Assembly (NCBI GenBank): GCA_003331935.1
Contig: QOQE01000007.1
Coordinates: 1 to 64,000 of the forward strand
DNA: 64,000 nucleotides
Direction: 5' to 3'
Source of the DNA: Alphaproteobacteria bacterium
GTDB lineage: Bacteria; Pseudomonadota; Alphaproteobacteria; Rhodobacterales; Rhodobacteraceae
Within the stretch, counting starts at the first letter, position 1; each line of letters starts with the position of its first letter. The position numbers and the translations under genes are program-made. The notes below the pieces were generated by a model, which saw only the letters and a list, made by a program, of their open reading frames with translations, was not told the origin of the DNA and did not search any database. Positions 46,824 through 57,117 of the stretch are shown here, piece by piece.

Positions 46824-46973
46824 TCAGACAAGCGATGGTAGCCAGAGAACAATTCCATGAAATGAAATTAAAATAGCAATAGTCAGCGCGTCGGCTATAA
46901 AAAATGGGGTAACACCTTTGAAGACATCTTGAACACTCAAATCGTCACGTACACCAGTTGCAACAAACCATTT
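46824..46973 (-). pseudogene. C-terminal remnant of a TRAP transporter large permease (DctM-like)
   Basis: Read on the minus strand, a frame ending at 46824 encodes about 49 residues without a start codon: GVRDDLSVQDVFKGVTPFF, then a hydrophobic helix and the ending GIVLWLPSLV. That pattern (V-F-[KR]-G-V-x-P-F, then a helix, then L-W-L-P-S at the terminus) is the end of DctM-type permeases. The frame is closed by TGA just upstream (46974). The rest of the gene is gone. It may have belonged to an uptake system for the neighbouring aromatic or pyrone pathway. Confidence 0.6.
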
Positions 46974-47137
46974 TCAAGTTTGCTACTTCAGGGTAACATT
47001 TTATTGATTTTGATTTTGTATACAGGGTTCTAAAGTAAAACTGAACATTTTGAATGATCAACATGCTGATAGTCAACATTGACGTTCTAAAGTATAATTT
47101 ATAAACTAAAGAAAATTGCAAAGGTAGGGAGCTAATT
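46974..47137. promoter_or_regulatory. Repeat-rich upstream region of the thiolase gene
   Basis: The 11-mer GTTCTAAAGTA occurs exactly twice, at 47027-47037 and 47084-47094. Between them lies the palindrome GTCAACATTGAC (47072-47083), next to an earlier TCAACAT at 47059. This looks like a regulator-binding region for the gene starting at 47138. No regulator gene is nearby and promoter hexamers are not clear. Together with the transporter remnant it fills the gap after ligI. Confidence 0.4.
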
Positions 47138-48337
47138 ATGACAAAGAAAGTAAATGAAAATAAAGCGGTTGTTGCAGGTGTTGGAATGATTCCCTTCGCA
47201 AAGCCGGGTGCTTCCAAGTCCTATGACATTATGGGGTCCGAGGCTACTAGATTAGCACTTGAAGACTGTGGACTAAATTATAAAAGCATTCAACAAGCAT
47301 TTGTGGGTTACGTCTTTGGGGACTCAACTTCTGGTCAGCGGGCATTATACCATGTGGGTATGACTGGTATTCCAATTATAAATGTCAACAACAACTGTTC
47401 CACAGGCTCCACAGCTTTGTATTTAGCGCGCCAAGCTATTGAGAGTGGTACAGCTGATTGTGTGCTAGCATTAGGATTTGAGCAGATGCGACCAGGTGCT
47501 CTTGGAGACATTTATACCGATAGACCAAGTCCATTCGGAGAGTTTAACGATACCTGTGAGCAATTGGTAGGTAACGCACATATTCCACTTGCATTACGAT
47601 ACTTTGGTGGCGCTGGCAAATCGCATATGGATAAATATGGCACTACCATGAAAGATTTTGCAAAGATTAGGGCTAAGGCGAGTAGGCATGCCTCAAAAAA
47701 TCCTCTAGCTCTTTTTAAAAAGGAAGTTAGTGAAGAAGAAGTGTTGGAATCACCAATAATGTGGCCAGGGGTTATGACTAGATTAATGGCTTGTCCACCA
47801 ACATGTGGTGGAGCCGCGGCTATCTTGGTGTCTGAAAAGTTTGCTAATAAACACAACATAAATTCCTCTGTCAGAATATTAGCGCAGTCCATGACAACAG
47901 ATTACGAGTCAACATTCGCAGACAAAGACATGATGCAGTTGGTGGGGTATGACATGTCTAAGGAAGCAGCTAAAAATGTGTATGAGCAAACTGGTGTCGA
48001 TGTCCAGGATGTGGATGTTGTGGAGCTCCATGATTGTTTTGCTCACAATGAACTCATAACGTATGAAGCACTTGGCTTATGTAATGAAGGTGAAGCGCAA
48101 AAGTTTGTTGATGACGGAGACAATACCTTTGGGGGTAAATTTGTCACTAATCCCTCAGGTGGACTGCTATCAAAGGGCCACCCGTTAGGAGCAACTGGTT
48201 TGGCACAGTGTTTTGAACTTACGCAGCAATTGCGTGGCAACGCGGGGGAGAAGCAAGTTGACGGCGCTAAGACTGCTTTGCAACACAATCTTGGTTTAGG
48301 TGGGGCATGTGTTGCTACACTTTATCAAACCGCGTAA
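47138..48337 (+). CDS. SCP-x-type thiolase / lipid-transfer protein
   Basis: A 399-residue thiolase-superfamily protein of the SCP2-thiolase branch. NVNNNCSTGSTALYLARQ carries the nucleophilic Cys, VVELHDCFAHNELITYEALG and NPSGGLLSKGHPLGATG are branch signatures. It probably acts on acyl-CoA or sterol/branched side-chain CoA esters, but the substrate is unknown. It stands alone behind a repeat-rich upstream region and ends 5 bases before the convergent htpG stop. Confidence 0.88.
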   Translation: MTKKVNENKAVVAGVGMIPFAKPGASKSYDIMGSEATRLALEDCGLNYKSIQQAFVGYVFGDSTSGQRALYHVGMTGIPIINVNNNCSTGSTALYLARQAIESGTADCVLALGFEQMRPGALGDIYTDRPSPFGEFNDTCEQLVGNAHIPLALRYFGGAGKSHMDKYGTTMKDFAKIRAKASRHASKNPLALFKKEVSEEEVLESPIMWPGVMTRLMACPPTCGGAAAILVSEKFANKHNINSSVRILAQSMTTDYESTFADKDMMQLVGYDMSKEAAKNVYEQTGVDVQDVDVVELHDCFAHNELITYEALGLCNEGEAQKFVDDGDNTFGGKFVTNPSGGLLSKGHPLGATGLAQCFELTQQLRGNAGEKQVDGAKTALQHNLGLGGACVATLYQTA

Positions 48338-48342
48338 ATGGA

Positions 48343-50199
48343 TCAACCTAGCGCAAGACCTAAGAACTTTGACATTCTTTGGTTAAATTTTGCTATGTCC
48401 ATAGGAAGCTCGCCTTCAACCATTTTTGCTTGATCAAATAGCAGAAAAGAGGCGTCATTCAATGCATCTTTGTCTGAGTCTTTTATCTTGTTCAGTTTTT
48501 TAATTATATTATGGTCAGGATTTACCTCTAATATTCTAGGCATGCCCTTAAAATCTTTGTTTTGGATTTTCATTATTCTTTCCATTTGAACATCCATCCC
48601 GGTATCTGGCGCAACCAGACAGCAAGCACTATCAACTAACTTTGTGGAAACTTTAACATCTTGTACGTTATCCCCCAGTATTTCTTTAATTTTTTCAACC
48701 AGACCCTTCATGCCTGCGGGTGTTTTCTTGTCTTTTTCTTTTTTATCATCTGAGAAGCCTGTTAGGTCTATGTCACCTTTGGTAATCGAAACGAACTTTC
48801 TGTCTTGAAACTCACTAGCCATAGATAGCCAAAATGTATCAATTGGGTCTGTTAAAAACAAAACATCAAGCTTCTTTTTTTTGAACACCTCAAGATGCGG
48901 ACTCCCTTGTGCCATATCCTTGCTCTCAGATGCCAAGTAGTAAATATCTTTTTGCTCAGGGTTCATTTTTTCTATGTACTCCGATAAAAATACTGGTTTG
49001 TCTTCATTCATCGACTGAAATTTTGATAGTTCGAGCAGTTCCGTCTTTAAATCAAAATCCTCATAAACTCCTTCCTTCAGTACGATGCCAAATTCATTCC
49101 AAAAAGAAGAATATTTTTCTGAATCTTTATCTTTGAGTTTCTTCAGTTCGTTGATGACCCTTTTCTTTAGAGCCTTTGAAATTTTGTTCAACGTTACATT
49201 ATGTTGTAGCATCTCTCTGCTAACGTTAAGGTCAACATCTGATGTGTCCACTATACCTTTAACAAACCTAAGCCATCTTGGCAGAATGGTCTCTGAATCT
49301 TCAGTTATCAAAACCCTGTTTGAATAAAGTTTGATTTTAGATTTTACGTCCATTTGAAATAGATCAAAAGGCCTAGATTCTGGAATAAAGAGAAGGTTTG
49401 TATAGCTTAAAGTTCCTTCGACTTTGTTGTGTATGGTGAGCAAAGGTTTGTCATACCCAGCGCCTATTTGTTTGTAAAACTCTTCATATTGCTCAGCAGA
49501 TATATCTTTCTTTTCTCTTGTCCAAATGGCTGAGGCTTTATTCAGCAATTCAGGCTCATTTTTACCATCAATAAAATTAACAGAATACATCAGGTGATCT
49601 GAATACTTTCGAGTGATGAAACCTATTCTCTCTTTATCGAGATATTCTTTCTCGCTTCGTTTCATGTGAAGGGTTATTTCTGTTCCTACCTCTTCTTTGG
49701 TAGCATCGGAGATCTCGTAGCCAGAAATACCGTCTGAGTCCCATTTGTTGGCTTTAGTTTGCCCCACTCCTTTACTTATAACTTCAACTTTATCAGCAAC
49801 CATGAAAGCAGAATAAAAGCCCACACCAAACTGACCTATCAGGTTGACATCTTTCTTTTTTTTATCTTTACCGGCGTTTTTTTCAAGCGCTGCTAAGAAT
49901 TCTGTAGTTCCAGATTTTGCAATAGTACCCAAAGAGTTTTCTAACTCCTCTCTGGTCATTCCGACGCCATTATCTGTGATCTTAAGTGTGTTATCCTTTT
50001 TATTTGCATGGATTTGAATTTTGAGGTCTTCAGTCCCAATGCTTTCGTTTTTATTGGTTAAAGAAAGAAAACGCCGCTTATCAAGTGCATCGCTACTGTT
50101 TGAAATTAATTCCCTAAGAAAAATTTCTTTTTCTGAATAAAGAGAGTTAATCACTATATTAAGAACGCGACCGGTATCTGCTTCAAAAGCCTTTTTCAT
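48343..50199 (-). CDS. htpG: Hsp90-family chaperone HtpG
   Basis: A 618-residue chaperone. The GHKL ATP site is seen in ELISNSSDALDKRRF, TDNGVGMTREEL and IGQFGVGFYSAFMV; the middle domain has DLNVSREMLQ. It assists folding of client proteins under stress in the cytoplasm. The gene has its own upstream region of about 175 bases shared divergently with the DAHP synthase gene. No heat-shock sigma promoter stands out. Confidence 0.97.
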   Translation of the reverse strand: MKKAFEADTGRVLNIVINSLYSEKEIFLRELISNSSDALDKRRFLSLTNKNESIGTEDLKIQIHANKKDNTLKITDNGVGMTREELENSLGTIAKSGTTEFLAALEKNAGKDKKKKDVNLIGQFGVGFYSAFMVADKVEVISKGVGQTKANKWDSDGISGYEISDATKEEVGTEITLHMKRSEKEYLDKERIGFITRKYSDHLMYSVNFIDGKNEPELLNKASAIWTREKKDISAEQYEEFYKQIGAGYDKPLLTIHNKVEGTLSYTNLLFIPESRPFDLFQMDVKSKIKLYSNRVLITEDSETILPRWLRFVKGIVDTSDVDLNVSREMLQHNVTLNKISKALKKRVINELKKLKDKDSEKYSSFWNEFGIVLKEGVYEDFDLKTELLELSKFQSMNEDKPVFLSEYIEKMNPEQKDIYYLASESKDMAQGSPHLEVFKKKKLDVLFLTDPIDTFWLSMASEFQDRKFVSITKGDIDLTGFSDDKKEKDKKTPAGMKGLVEKIKEILGDNVQDVKVSTKLVDSACCLVAPDTGMDVQMERIMKIQNKDFKGMPRILEVNPDHNIIKKLNKIKDSDKDALNDASFLLFDQAKMVEGELPMDIAKFNQRMSKFLGLALG

Positions 50200-50375
50200 T
50201 GGACAAATTTTTCCTCATAATTGATTTGGTGAGTAGTATGTATGTATTGAATATTGAGTAGTCAATAAGAAGATGCATTTTTTTTCATTTTTTTTTGTTA
50301 TTCTTCAGGTTGTTTTTTAAGCCCAATAAGTGTAAGACCTAGCGAGCAATGATTTTAGATTACTGAGGAATATAA

Positions 50376-51713
50376 ATGGGCTGGGATAAAAGAAGTTGGC
50401 GTGAAAAACCTCGGGTTCAAATGCCCGATTATGGTGATATCAAAGAGCTAGCATCAGTTGAGAATAGTTTGGAAGCGTTACCACCGTTGGTCTTTGCAGG
50501 GGAAGTGAGAAGTTTACGAGAGCACCTTTCATCTGTAGGTAACGGCAAAGCTCTATTGCTTCAAGGAGGAGATTGTGCTGAAAGCTTTTCAGAGTTTTCT
50601 GCGAATTTAATCAGAGATACATTTAAAGTAATGCTGCAAATGGCAGTCGTCTTGACTTTCGGTTCAAAAAAACCGGTAATAAAAGTGGGCCGCATGGCAG
50701 GGCAGTTTGCAAAGCCTAGATCCGCCGACTTTGAAGTAATTAACGACCAGAAATTACCTTCCTACAGAGGAGATATCATAAATGATATTGCCGCTGACTT
50801 AAAGAGTCGAGAGCCTGATCCTAAGAGAATGCTACAGGCCTACACTCAATCAGCAGCTTCCGTAAACCTTTTGAGAGCATTCTCCCAAGGTGGTTTTGCC
50901 GACATTCGTCAGGTACATGCGTGGACCTTGGAAAGCACTAGGACAGGGAGCACATATAAGCAGTTTTCAGAACTTGCCGAAAAAATCTCTGAAGCACTCG
51001 ATTTTATGGAGGCTGCCGGTGTTTCCCCAAATAATACACAGTCACTCAGGCGAGTTGATTTTTTCACGAGTCATGAGGCATTACTTTTGGAATACGAAGA
51101 AGCACTTTGTAGAATAGACAGCCTCACAGGCAACCCTGTTGCAGGTTCTGGCCATATGCTTTGGATTGGAGATCGAACAAGAGATCCTGATGGGGCACAC
51201 GTTGATTTTTGTAGTGGGGTAGAGAACCCTATAGGACTTAAGTGTGGGCCGAGCTTAACAGAAGATGATCTGTTGAAATTAGTTCAAAAACTCAATCCTG
51301 ATAATGAAATGGGGAGGCTTACTCTCATTACTAGATATGGTCATGATAAGGTTTCAGACTATCTACCAAAGCTAATAAAGAGTGTAAAGTCTGAAGGTTT
51401 TAATGTTGTATGGTGTTGTGATCCAATGCATGGGAATACAATCAAATCGAGTACGGGGTTCAAAACGAGGCCATTTGATCACGTATTATCGGAGGTGCAA
51501 AATTCTTTTGCAGTTCATCGATCAGAAGGAACATACCCAGGGGGTGTTCACTTTGAGATGACTGGAAAAGATGTCACTGAGTGCACCGGAGGGGCTCAAT
51601 CAATTGGTGATGAAGATCTCTCTTCAAGATATCATACTGCCTGCGATCCCAGACTGAATGCATCTCAATCTCTTGAACTTGCATTTCTAGTCGCTGAACA
51701 ATTGAAGAAATAA
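50376..51713 (+). CDS. aroG: 3-deoxy-7-phosphoheptulonate synthase, class II
   Basis: A plant-type class II DAHP synthase of 445 residues. [15 protein letters not shown], the metal and phosphate region [22 protein letters not shown] and [10 protein letters not shown] are diagnostic. It starts the shikimate pathway from phosphoenolpyruvate and erythrose-4-phosphate. A good ribosome site GAGGAATATAA precedes the ATG. serB follows 24 bases later, so the two may be cotranscribed. Confidence 0.96.
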   Translation: MGWDKRSWREKPRVQMPDYGDIKELASVENSLEALPPLVFAGEVRSLREHLSSVGNGKALLLQGGDCAESFSEFSANLIRDTFKVMLQMAVVLTFGSKKPVIKVGRMAGQFAKPRSADFEVINDQKLPSYRGDIINDIAADLKSREPDPKRMLQAYTQSAASVNLLRAFSQGGFADIRQVHAWTLESTRTGSTYKQFSELAEKISEALDFMEAAGVSPNNTQSLRRVDFFTSHEALLLEYEEALCRIDSLTGNPVAGSGHMLWIGDRTRDPDGAHVDFCSGVENPIGLKCGPSLTEDDLLKLVQKLNPDNEMGRLTLITRYGHDKVSDYLPKLIKSVKSEGFNVVWCCDPMHGNTIKSSTGFKTRPFDHVLSEVQNSFAVHRSEGTYPGGVHFEMTGKDVTECTGGAQSIGDEDLSSRYHTACDPRLNASQSLELAFLVAEQLKK

Positions 51714-51737
51714 AGGTATAAAAAACTATAATATCGT

Positions 51738-52601
51738 GTGATGGTAAATTTTTGTGTGGCAACCTCCTCTGAAGAAATGGCACCTCCGGACTTAGCCTTT
51801 CTTAAGGGTTTTTTAAAAGCGGAAAAAGAGGTTGTGCTAGGGTCCTTTGGAGTACAGTTTGAGGTTGAAAAAAAATTAATTGCGACTGATATAGAGCTAC
51901 CTAACGGAAAACAAATCGATTTAAATTTCTTATCTGATAATGACAGGAGTGTTAATTTGTTGGTATCTGATATGGATGGCACACTATTAGAAGAGGAGTG
52001 TATAGATGAGATTGCCGAACTTGTTGGTAAAGGACCTGAGGTAAAAAAAATAACGGCGTTAGCTATGAAAGAGGGTTTAAATTTCGAAGAAGCGCTAGTA
52101 AGAAGGTTGGCCTTGATTAAAGGGACTGAGATAGAAGTTTTGGAGAAATGCATGGCAAAAAGAATAAACATAAGGTACGGAGCAAAGGTACTTTTTAAAA
52201 CGTTTAAAAAACATTTTGGAGACACTGCAATTCTTTCGGGAGGGTTCACCTTTTTTTCAGATCGTATACAAAGGCAGTTAAAGGCTGATTTCTCATTTGC
52301 TAATGTTTTAGAATTCAAGAATAATCGCTTAACCGGCAAAATATTGGGTTCCATAGTAAATTCAGAGAGGAAAACTGAGTTGATGAAGCAATTATGTGCT
52401 AGGCAGGGAAAAAATATCTCTAATGCGGTTGCTGTAGGTGATGGGAATAATGATATAGCAATGATTACTGAGTCTCATATGGGCATCTCGTTCAGGGGAG
52501 GTGATCAAGTTAATCTCTCAGCAAAACATGTATTAAAGAATTCAAATATATCGGCTATTCTTCACTTATTGGGACTGAGAGAAGATCAGTTTGTGTATTA
52601 A
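51738..52601 (+). CDS. serB: Phosphoserine phosphatase
   Basis: A HAD-family phosphatase of 287 residues. The catalytic motif is VSDMDGTLLEEECIDE, motif II is ILSGGFTFFSDRIQ, and AVGDGNNDIAMI closes the Mg site. The N-terminal 70 residues form the usual small extra domain. It releases serine from phosphoserine, the last step of serine synthesis, and serine feeds the same folate one-carbon pool as the sox block. gmk starts 9 bases later. Confidence 0.95.
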   Translation: MMVNFCVATSSEEMAPPDLAFLKGFLKAEKEVVLGSFGVQFEVEKKLIATDIELPNGKQIDLNFLSDNDRSVNLLVSDMDGTLLEEECIDEIAELVGKGPEVKKITALAMKEGLNFEEALVRRLALIKGTEIEVLEKCMAKRINIRYGAKVLFKTFKKHFGDTAILSGGFTFFSDRIQRQLKADFSFANVLEFKNNRLTGKILGSIVNSERKTELMKQLCARQGKNISNAVAVGDGNNDIAMITESHMGISFRGGDQVNLSAKHVLKNSNISAILHLLGLREDQFVY

Positions 52602-52610
52602 AATTAATGT

Positions 52611-53267
52611 TTGGACAAAATGGGCGTTTCAAAAAAAGGTATATTAGTTATTTTATCTTCTCCATCTGGAGCAGGTAAAACAAGTATTGCTCGTGCCTTG
52701 GTCAAAGGAAATGAAAACTTCTTGTTTTCTGTTTCGGCGACAACAAGAAAATCAAGACCTGGTGAAGTAAATGGAAGAGAATACGACTTTTTAACAGTAG
52801 ATCAATTCAGACAAAAAATTAAAGAAGGCCAATTTTTGGAGCATGCAAAAGTTTTTGGAAATTTATACGGAACTCCCCTCCAAGCCGTTAGAGACTCAAT
52901 AAGTCAAGGTAAAAGCGTGGTTTTTGATGTTGACTGGCAAGGTGGCAAACAGATCCGAAGCTCATCTTTAAGCAAATTTGTTATTTCTATTTTTATTCTA
53001 CCTCCATCGATTAAAGAGCTACATGATAGGCTAATGAACCGAGCTCAAGATTCATCAGAAACGGTCAAGGATAGAATGAAAAAATCCATTGATGAAATTA
53101 TGCACTGGAAAGAATATGATTATGTTATTGTCAATAGAGATTTTGATAAAACTCTCAGGGAGGTAGAGTCCATAATAACATCTGAAAAATTGAGGCGTGT
53201 ACGAAATAACGAATTGGAGCAATTTGTTACAACCCTAACAAATGAATTTAAGGATCTAAACTCATGA
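52611..53267 (+). CDS. gmk: Guanylate kinase
   Basis: A 218-residue nucleotide kinase that makes GDP from GMP. The P-loop SSPSGAGKTSIARAL, the GMP-binding SRPGEVNGREYDF and VVFDVDWQGGKQI are typical. The annotated start TTG 52611 lies just ahead of an in-frame ATG at 52620, which is equally plausible. It overlaps the following gamma carbonic anhydrase gene by 4 bases. Confidence 0.96.
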   Translation: MDKMGVSKKGILVILSSPSGAGKTSIARALVKGNENFLFSVSATTRKSRPGEVNGREYDFLTVDQFRQKIKEGQFLEHAKVFGNLYGTPLQAVRDSISQGKSVVFDVDWQGGKQIRSSSLSKFVISIFILPPSIKELHDRLMNRAQDSSETVKDRMKKSIDEIMHWKEYDYVIVNRDFDKTLREVESIITSEKLRRVRNNELEQFVTTLTNEFKDLNS

Positions 53268-53800
53268 CAACCATATATGAACTCGGCGATATGAAGCCGA
53301 CTCTACCAGCCAACAGTGATTTTTGGATTGCTCCAAACTCATTTGTGATTGGCAATGTCATTATGAAAGAAGGAACATCTGTTTGGTTCGGAACAACCAT
53401 AAGAGGTGATAATGAAACAGTAACTATAAACAGCGGCACAAACATTCAAGAAAACACCGTACTTCATACCGATTTAGGTTTTCCGATTGAAATAGGAAAA
53501 AACTGTACTATTGGGCATAAAGCTATGCTTCATGGATGTGTAATCGAAGATAACTCTCTAATTGGTATGGGGTCTACAATATTAAATGGTGCTCGAATAG
53601 CTAAAAACTCCTTAGTGGGGGCTTGTTCGCTAGTAACTGAGGGTAAAGCATTTCCTGAAAACTCCTTAATTATGGGATCTCCGGCAAAAGTTGTAAGACA
53701 ACTGACTGAAAAAGAGATTAAGGGTATTACCAGGTCAGCACAATGGTACCAAGAAAACATGAGGCGATTCAAATCGGACATGACAGCTGTTAAAATATAA
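53264..53800 (+). CDS. Gamma-carbonic anhydrase family protein
   Basis: A 178-residue left-handed beta-helix (hexapeptide repeat) protein. The three zinc-ligand histidines are visible in ENTVLHTDLG and CTIGHKAMLHGC. It may interconvert CO2 and bicarbonate, which would be relevant in a RuBisCO-containing cell, but many family members are inactive or act on other substrates. It is translationally coupled to gmk (ATGA) and followed 16 bases later by plsC. Confidence 0.85.
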   Translation: MTTIYELGDMKPTLPANSDFWIAPNSFVIGNVIMKEGTSVWFGTTIRGDNETVTINSGTNIQENTVLHTDLGFPIEIGKNCTIGHKAMLHGCVIEDNSLIGMGSTILNGARIAKNSLVGACSLVTEGKAFPENSLIMGSPAKVVRQLTEKEIKGITRSAQWYQENMRRFKSDMTAVKI

Positions 53801-53816
53801 ACGATCGGAAGTTTGA

Positions 53817-54593
53817 ATGATTCTAGTCGCTATCTTAAGAGCTTCAGTTGTTGTGTTTTTGACGCTGATACTTATACCCATTTATCTTATAGGATTGTTT
53901 GTAGATTATTTTTTTGGGAAAAGGCTTGTTGTTTTTCTTATAAAAAGGCTTTGGTCAAGAGCCGTGATGAAAATAATTGGAGTAGCGCGGGAATTAATAG
54001 GATTAGGCAGTGAAGCTAATATTTTTGTTTCAAACCATATCTCATGGATTGATATATTAGCCATCAATAGTACTTTAGATGTTGTTTTTATAGCAAAAAA
54101 TGAGGTCAGATCATGGCCCGGTTTGGGGTTTTTAGCAGTTCTGGGCCAAACTATATTCATAGAAAGAAAGTCTTTAAAAGCGCTTTCGCAAAAGCGCACA
54201 TTGGACGAGTATCTTAAAAAAGGGCAAAGCATATTTTTCTTTCCAGAAGGAACAAGTACTGATGGGTCAAATGTAAAAAAATTTAAATCTTCGCTATTTG
54301 AAGTTTGCTATAGTGACTTTTTTAAAAAAAATAATTGGGGTTCAGTGCAACCCATTACAATTACCTACAAGTCACCAGTAGAAGATGATCCCAGTTTTTA
54401 TAGTTTCTGGAGAGAGGAAGATACGATCTTCGCAAATATAAAAAAAATAATAAAGAGAGCGGACCAAGGCCGGGTTTGCTTGGTGTTCCATAGACCGCTT
54501 AAATTTGGTAAATATAGGGATCGGAAGGATTTAAGTAATGCGTGTTTCAAGACCATTAAGAACGGTTTAGCTAACTCAGCACATTCTTTTTAA
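53817..54593 (+). CDS. plsC: 1-acyl-sn-glycerol-3-phosphate acyltransferase-like (PlsC family)
   Basis: A 258-residue membrane-associated acyltransferase. An N-terminal hydrophobic helix (about 6-28) is followed by the catalytic [11 protein letters not shown] (H-x4-D) and the substrate motif [11 protein letters not shown]. It acylates lysophosphatidate in phospholipid synthesis. The stop lies inside the 3' end of the convergent enolase gene, an 18-base overlap. Confidence 0.9.
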   Translation: MILVAILRASVVVFLTLILIPIYLIGLFVDYFFGKRLVVFLIKRLWSRAVMKIIGVARELIGLGSEANIFVSNHISWIDILAINSTLDVVFIAKNEVRSWPGLGFLAVLGQTIFIERKSLKALSQKRTLDEYLKKGQSIFFFPEGTSTDGSNVKKFKSSLFEVCYSDFFKKNNWGSVQPITITYKSPVEDDPSFYSFWREEDTIFANIKKIIKRADQGRVCLVFHRPLKFGKYRDRKDLSNACFKTIKNGLANSAHSF

Positions 54594-55874
54594 GATGTCA
54601 TCACCAATATATTTGGCATTTTCCCCAATTTCTTCTTCTATCCGTAACAGCTGGTTATACTTAGCCAATCTATCGCTTCTAGATAAGGAACCAGTTTTTA
54701 TTTGAGTACATCCCGTGGCCACAGCCAGATCAGCTATGAATGTATCTTCTGTTTCACCTGATCTGTGAGACATAACACAGGAGTAATCGTATTCCTTAGC
54801 TAATGCAATGGTTTCTAGAGTTTCACTGAGTGTACCTATTTGATTTGGCTTAATAAGGATTGCATTGCCAGCACTCTTTTCTATGCCTTCTTTCAATCTT
54901 ACTTTATTGGTAACAAATAAGTCATCGCCCACCAATTGCACTTTTGAGCTAAGAGATTTTGTAAGTAACTTCCAGCCGTCCCAATCATCTTCTGCCATCC
55001 CGTCTTCAATAGAAAAAATAGGATATTTCTCACAAAGAATTTCTAAATACTCCGCATTTTCTTTCGCTGTTAATGATTTATTTTCACCGGCAAGATTATA
55101 TTTTTCACTGTTGAAGTATTCAGTTGATGCACAGTCGAGTGCTAGGTAAAAGTCTCTCGCTAACGTATATCCGCAAGAAGTAATAGCCTTTACTACTACA
55201 TCCAGTGCCTCCTGCGTACTTTCAAAAGCTGGTGCAAATCCGCCTTCGTCTCCAATATTTGTACTAAATCCCCCATTCTTTAAATTATTTTTGAGAGTCT
55301 GAAAAACTTCACATGACATTTGTATTGCCTCTCTGAAGGTTTTTGCTCCGATTGGCATGATCATAAACTCTTGAAAATCAATAGCATTATCTGCGTGACT
55401 ACCCCCATTGAGTATATTCATTAAAGGTACGGGCATAATAAGATCATTGCCATTGCCTAAGTAACCGAATAGTGACTGGTTTTTTAACTGTGAAGCCGCT
55501 CTAGCCACTGCAAGAGAAACGCCAAGCATAGCGTTTCCTCCCAAGTTTGACTTGTTTGTTGTGCCGTCCAATTGAAGAAGCATTGTGTCAATTTTTTTTT
55601 GATCAGTAGGATCTTGTCCTTTTAAATGGCCATTTATTTTCTTGTTTACATTATTAACCGCTTTGGTAACGCCATTTCCCAAATATCTGGATAAATCATT
55701 ATCTCTCAACTCTATGGCTTCGTGCCTACCAGTAGAAGCGCCAGAGGGGACGGACGCTCTTCCAAAAGAGCCATTCAGAAGAGTGACGTCAACTTCAATA
55801 GTTGGATTCCCTCTACTGTCTATTATTTCACGTGCACTTATTCGATCAATTTTTCCTATCATTTTTTTTTCCAT
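54576..55874 (-). CDS. eno: Enolase
   Basis: A 432-residue glycolytic enzyme that interconverts 2-phosphoglycerate and phosphoenolpyruvate. [49 protein letters not shown] and the signature [15 protein letters not shown] are all present. The upstream fur gene overlaps the start by 29 bases. ATG 55861 (beginning MIGKIDRI) is a plausible alternative start that shortens the overlap. Confidence 0.97.
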   Translation of the reverse strand: MEKKMIGKIDRISAREIIDSRGNPTIEVDVTLLNGSFGRASVPSGASTGRHEAIELRDNDLSRYLGNGVTKAVNNVNKKINGHLKGQDPTDQKKIDTMLLQLDGTTNKSNLGGNAMLGVSLAVARAASQLKNQSLFGYLGNGNDLIMPVPLMNILNGGSHADNAIDFQEFMIMPIGAKTFREAIQMSCEVFQTLKNNLKNGGFSTNIGDEGGFAPAFESTQEALDVVVKAITSCGYTLARDFYLALDCASTEYFNSEKYNLAGENKSLTAKENAEYLEILCEKYPIFSIEDGMAEDDWDGWKLLTKSLSSKVQLVGDDLFVTNKVRLKEGIEKSAGNAILIKPNQIGTLSETLETIALAKEYDYSCVMSHRSGETEDTFIADLAVATGCTQIKTGSLSRSDRLAKYNQLLRIEEEIGENAKYIGDDILKRMC

Positions 55875-56265
55875 ATAGTTCTAATTTATGCCCAACTAAG
55901 TCGTACCCTAGCTTATTAGCTATTTTGTTTTGGATATGCTCTATTTCTTCATCAATAAATTCAATGACCTTACCGGTATCTAAATCGATTAGATGGTCAT
56001 GATGTTTTCTCACTGCATCTTCAAATCTTGAACGACCGTCGTTAAATTCCAATTTTTCAAGAATACCAGCATTTTGTAAAAGTTTTACCGTTCTATAGAC
56101 TGTTGCTATTGAGACTTTATTATCAATTTTGTTTGATCGTTCAAACAGAGTTTCAACGTCTGGGTGATCTTTAGAGTTTTCGAGTACTTTTATGATTAGG
56201 CGTCTCTGCCCGGTCATTCTAATTCCAGCGTTCCTACATCTCTCTGAGATTGTTTTAAGACTCAT
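55846..56265 (-). CDS. fur: Fur-family metal-responsive repressor
   Basis: A 139-residue winged-helix regulator. Helices with [16 protein letters not shown] and [23 protein letters not shown] bind [20 protein letters not shown] carries the metal-sensing histidines. Alphaproteobacterial relatives may sense iron or manganese (Fur/Mur), and the metal cannot be told here. The C-terminal Cys-x2-Cys zinc pairs are missing, as is common in alphaproteobacteria. It overlaps mazG upstream and eno downstream. Confidence 0.88.
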   Translation of the reverse strand: MSLKTISERCRNAGIRMTGQRRLIIKVLENSKDHPDVETLFERSNKIDNKVSIATVYRTVKLLQNAGILEKLEFNDGRSRFEDAVRKHHDHLIDLDTGKVIEFIDEEIEHIQNKIANKLGYDLVGHKLELYGKKNDRKN

Positions 56266-57097
56266 TTTTTTTAAGCAGTTTCTTCACCTGCTCCCATATT
56301 TCAAGTAATTTGCCGTCCGTCAATTTGTCATCGGGTATTTTCTCAGTTTCTATTATTTTTATTGACTCACCTACTCTTTTTTTGAATTTTTTTATTGAGC
56401 CCTGCAAACTATTTTCGGGGTCTATGCTTAGTTTTCTAGCCAAATTTACTAAGGAAAAAAGAAGATCTCCAAACTCTTCTTCAATAGCAATTTTTTCTTT
56501 AGATTTAGAGGCAAGCCATAATTCTCTAACCTCTTCGTTTATCTTTCCGAGTATTTCCTCAGGATCAGTCCAATCGAACTTACTCTGTGAAGCTGTTTTT
56601 TGAATTTTCAAGGCATGAGATAAAGCTGGAAGTGACAAGGGAACATCTTCAAAGAAATTTGTCGAATCTTGACTACCTTTTTTTTCTAGTGATTTTATTT
56701 TTTCCCAATTATCTTTAACCTCCTCAATCGAAATAGGTTTCCCCTGTTCTTCTTTTTTGTTGAATACATGAGGATGCCTGAAAATCATCTTATCACATAC
56801 ATCTTGGATAATATCGTCGAAAGAAAAGCCATAGCTATTCTCAGCGATATTACAATGGAAAACTATCTGAAACAAAAGATCTCCTAACTCGCTCTTTATT
56901 GAATCTGTTTTATTAAGTAAAATAGCATGCTGAAGCTCGTGAGCTTCTTCTATGCAATAATGTGCGATGCTTTTATTATCTTGTTCTATGTCCCAAGGAC
57001 AACCATTTTCAGGATCTCTTAATCTCTCAACTAATGACTTTAGTCTTGCTATGCCGATATCACGGTTATTGACTTCATCATCTTTTGATTTGTCCAT
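56255..57097 (-). CDS. mazG: Nucleoside triphosphate pyrophosphohydrolase MazG
   Basis: A 280-residue house-cleaning enzyme with two MazG repeats. The first contains CPWDIEQDNKSIAHYCIEEAHEL and ELGDLLFQIVFHC (Mg-binding E-x2-E and E-x2-D); the second contains KINEEVRELWLA and EEEFGDLLFSLVNLAR. It hydrolyses NTPs to NMP and pyrophosphate. It sits between gpt and fur, overlapping fur by 11 bases. Confidence 0.95.
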   Translation of the reverse strand: MDKSKDDEVNNRDIGIARLKSLVERLRDPENGCPWDIEQDNKSIAHYCIEEAHELQHAILLNKTDSIKSELGDLLFQIVFHCNIAENSYGFSFDDIIQDVCDKMIFRHPHVFNKKEEQGKPISIEEVKDNWEKIKSLEKKGSQDSTNFFEDVPLSLPALSHALKIQKTASQSKFDWTDPEEILGKINEEVRELWLASKSKEKIAIEEEFGDLLFSLVNLARKLSIDPENSLQGSIKKFKKRVGESIKIIETEKIPDDKLTDGKLLEIWEQVKKLLKKNES

Positions 57098-57117
57098 ATA
57101 GCTATTAACTCTCTATT

